A DNA stretch of 64,000 nucleotides. Origin: Metallyticus violacea. Its lineage: Eukaryota > Arthropoda > Insecta > Mantodea > Metallyticidae. The stretch's first letter is position 1. Every line of letters begins with the position of its first letter. This document shows positions 61,191 through 64,000 of the stretch, piece by piece. The notes under the pieces were generated by a model. It searched no databases. It was not told the origin of the DNA and saw only the letters and a list, made by a program, of their open reading frames with translations. The translations under genes were made by a program, and so were the position numbers. Location of the stretch: NCBI GenBank assembly GCA_030762175.1, contig CM060833.1, forward strand, positions 156,981,501-157,045,500, read 5' to 3'.

Positions 61191-62450
61191 TCAATTATTT
61201 GTTTAATTTCCTGGATATTAGAGTATTCCGATTTTGGGTAAAATGTCCGTTGAGTTCAGTTGAAGCTGCCATGTTAAGAAAACAAAACAAGTAACGAATG
61301 ATTTATTATGACTACTAATTAATTATTAACCTGTAAATGTGGGTTTATATTTCATTAAAACCAAAATAAAATGTCCTGAAATGTATATATAAGAAATCGC
61401 AAGCTACTTTCTGCTAATGGAAAAGGAATTGTTTTCCGTTTATTTTTCACTTTTATTAAATACTTATGTACATCTCCAAAAATTAGTTTGTTTCATAATT
61501 AGCAAGCTCGTTTTATTTTTTAAATTTTATTATAAGGCCTTAATATCATTTTTTGGACAAAACAAAAGAATTGAGGACGGTAGAACGTTATTAATGACGC
61601 CATTAAATTAAAAATTTCAATTTCAAAATCATAAACCACTAAAAATAATGCTAACTACGTTTTAATCTAGCGGTCGCTAGAGCGATCTTAAATTTCGCTT
61701 TAAACCTCAATTCTAACAATCCGATTTACCCGATTTTTAGAAACTTATTTTTAATTTTATACGTAAGAAAATACCCAGCATAAAAAAAGTATTTTAGATG
61801 ACATTGCTTAAAGTCGCGTAGTAACAGCGATCACAAATTTGTTTCCAATACCTGGAGGTGACATTTTTTCCCAGCAAGATGGAGTTTCTCCTTTCTATGA
61901 AGAAATATTCATCAGTATTTAGACCAGGTTCTTCCACAACGTGACCTTCCTGCTTATCTGTCACCTTTGCGCATCTTATTAAGGTGAAATATTTCTGGAA
62001 TATGGAATAATGAACGCAGTACGCAAGACATTCCTTAAATGGTTTTTATTATCCACTGACGAACTGTCAAGCAACTGAGTGCTACTCATTTGAACCACAG
62101 TGAGTAGATATTTTTTAATATTGTATCAAAGTTAATTTTATTTCAGTTTTAAGTTGGTAAGAGATGTGTTGTATTTTGCGGCGGGAAATAAAGATGATTA
62201 ATTAATTGAGAGGATGAAAGGTAATTAATTAATAGGTATTTATACCTGGGATGGATTGTTATCTGGTTTATCTATTTTACACCCGTCCGGGAAATTTTGG
62301 GCTGGACGAGCTTGAAGTAGTATTCGTGGTTGCGAAAGTCTTCCTGGTGTAACTCTTGATCCTCTTCTCCGCGCGTTGATTCGAAGATGAGACTGCGTTG
62401 CGATGTCTCGGTTTTCTTCTGCTACGGCTATATGAGACTTCTAACTAGTG

Positions 62451-62481
<31 letters not shown>

Positions 62482-62731
62482 GAACGTAAAACAATTCTCG
62501 GGTCGGGGAATTGAATAGGGTTTTGTCACGTGAATGGAGACACATGAGTCTAGTTTACACACGAGTTTTATTAATGGTACATCTTTACACTCAGGGATTA
62601 TAGTTAATGCTAATTGTCTGTAAGGTGCAATCATCACTCGGGGAAAAGTTAAGAGTTCGATAAAGAGCAATAATTGCGTCTTTTCGATGCGTTTCCCTAA
62701 TGCAACTTTGCTTCAACTGGGTCGAACTTTA
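61191..62731. other. Intergenic DNA with T-run
   Basis: No exon seen. A 29-base T-run lies at 62453-62481. GC-richer stretch at 62270-62430. Confidence 0.4.
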
Positions 62732-63074
62732 CTGCCACGAGTGGTCGAGGTCGTTAAGACACGGACTCGTGAGCTGGAGGTCTGGGTTCGAATCCCGCCA
62801 GGACCGTCCTCCCTGACTGAGGTTTTATCCAGGTTTTCCTTAGTCCTCATAAATGGCAAATGCCGGGGAGGTACCCTAAATTTAGGCCTGGAACGATTCC
62901 TTCCTTAAAAATAAACCCTTTCCCAATATATCATTTCATCTCATGTATCATCAGTGTCCATCGCCTGTGGTGTCTCTGTAGCAAAAACGGGCGTTAAACA
63001 CTATTAATTAATTAATTCATTCATTCATTCATTCATTCATTCTTCATTCATTCATTCATTCATTCATTCATGGA
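62731..63074 (+). mobile_element. SINE family 1, copy j, with (ATTC)n tail
   Basis: Forward copy with full head (GCCACGAGTGGTCGAGG) and B box GGGTTCGAATCCC. Its 3' end runs into (TTAA)n then (ATTC)n microsatellite (63006-63074). Short duplication TCGAACTTT at 62722-62730 and 63075-63083. Confidence 0.9.
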
Positions 63075-63083
63075 TCGAACTTT

Positions 63084-64000
63084 CACTTATCTGCCTTCTA
63101 ACCAACAACTTCCTTCACCTAAAAACTAATACTGTAACTACAACTGCCACTGCCTGAATTCGCCTCTTTCCGATAATTTTATCTGACGACAGTCTGACGA
63201 TCTGTATGACGCTTCTTGGTCTTAATTCTACTGTCCCGTTCATAGGGTTCATTACGATTTATGTTACGAAACCTTCTGATTGGTAAATGTTTTCGCGTTT
63301 TCTTCTAACTAGAGGCGGGGGTGTTACAACCTAGTGCGTGAAAACATATACCGTAACTTGTTTTCCGTTTCATGTTTACGAAGAAGTCTACATAATATAT
63401 TTTTTCCTAGGGGATACAACAGTCGATGCTCCTTTGTTTACTTTACATAAAAGTTTCTAACAGTATAAAGCTAGTTTCAGGATCACCGTGGCTGTTACCA
63501 GAAGAAGGCATCCAGTCATTTATGACTCTCCATCCGCCCTTCTCGTGTAACAAAAATTCTGTTTTGCCATACTGACGGCTTTGTGATATTTGGAAAAATG
63601 CTTGTCTTCCCACTTCTAGTTCAAATGTTATGCCTTCTAATTTTGATACTAATTTAATGTTCTTATGGTCATATTACCTGGGTGTTTGCGTGGTATGGTA
63701 ATCTACTGCTTCAATGTCAAGAATTTTAAAGGCTCTTAAAGGGGCGATTCAATATATTAAGCATTGCATTTAAAATGGGAGACCTAGAAGCCATTATAAT
63801 ATTTATATTATATATTTTTTGAGTTTCAAGTTTTAAAAACACAACAAGATAATATCCAGGTCGTTATATCCTCTCCCTTTTTAATTTACTACAGTAAAAC
63901 AGATTTAAACATTCACTAACCTCTTCAATAATTTAGAAGAAAACGGTGAATGGTGTAATGGAATTTTATATGAGCCCATAATCTTTTTGGAAACATAGTA
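63084..64000. other. Right-flank non-coding DNA
   Basis: AT-rich; no exon, RNA gene or known repeat seen. Confidence 0.4.

Overview
This is a stretch of AT-rich eukaryotic nuclear DNA, almost certainly from an insect. It has widely spaced spliced exons with GT-AG introns and many decayed transposons of types common in insects: mariner/Tc1, hAT, Penelope-like, LINE fragments and tRNA-derived SINEs. The transposon mix suggests a large repeat-rich genome such as a cockroach or termite; that placement is inference only. There are no bacterial features.

One conserved host gene dominates. Seven exons between 9470 and 34049 on the + strand (9470-9624, 9715-9864, 14858-15064, 21558-21704, 25239-25451, 29061-29253, 33886-34049) join in frame and encode about 409 C-terminal residues of a NOL4-family (nucleolar protein 4) protein, ending at the family's usual C terminus. 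A further exon (8588-8670) is phase-compatible and probable. The N-terminal exons and promoter should lie to the left of the window. At 43405-43631 a second transcription unit may begin: paired CRE sites (TGACGTCA) followed by a short first coding exon with a good donor site.

The introns and flanks are mobile-element graveyards. The first exon gap carries a FLYWCH zinc-finger ORF; intron 2 holds an antisense hAT pseudogene split by a SINE; intron 3 an antisense Tc1/mariner relic; intron 4 a decayed Penelope-like (GIY-YIG) copy; intron 5 a LINE RNase H fragment and a cluster of palindromic elements; intron 6 another DDE transposase relic. The right third (40000-64000) holds two tRNA-derived SINE families, two further transposase relics, a mariner with both ends, a large inverted repeat (53720-56070), a perfect 145-bp tandem duplication and a LINE 3' end.

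The most interesting signal is a set of palindromic retroelements at 24965-25131, 27317-28435, 28479-28657, 28699-28920, 36649-36917 and 38112-38488, plus a 79-bp monomer at 31229-31307. Each has two inverted arms and, on one side only, a unique tail. Each is flanked by a 12-bp target-site duplication (four perfect, two with one mismatch, one weaker). Most carry a hammerhead-ribozyme-like core, and the largest encodes two inverted copies of a Penelope-type GIY-YIG domain. They look like Penelope-like retroelement ends integrated as inverted dimers.
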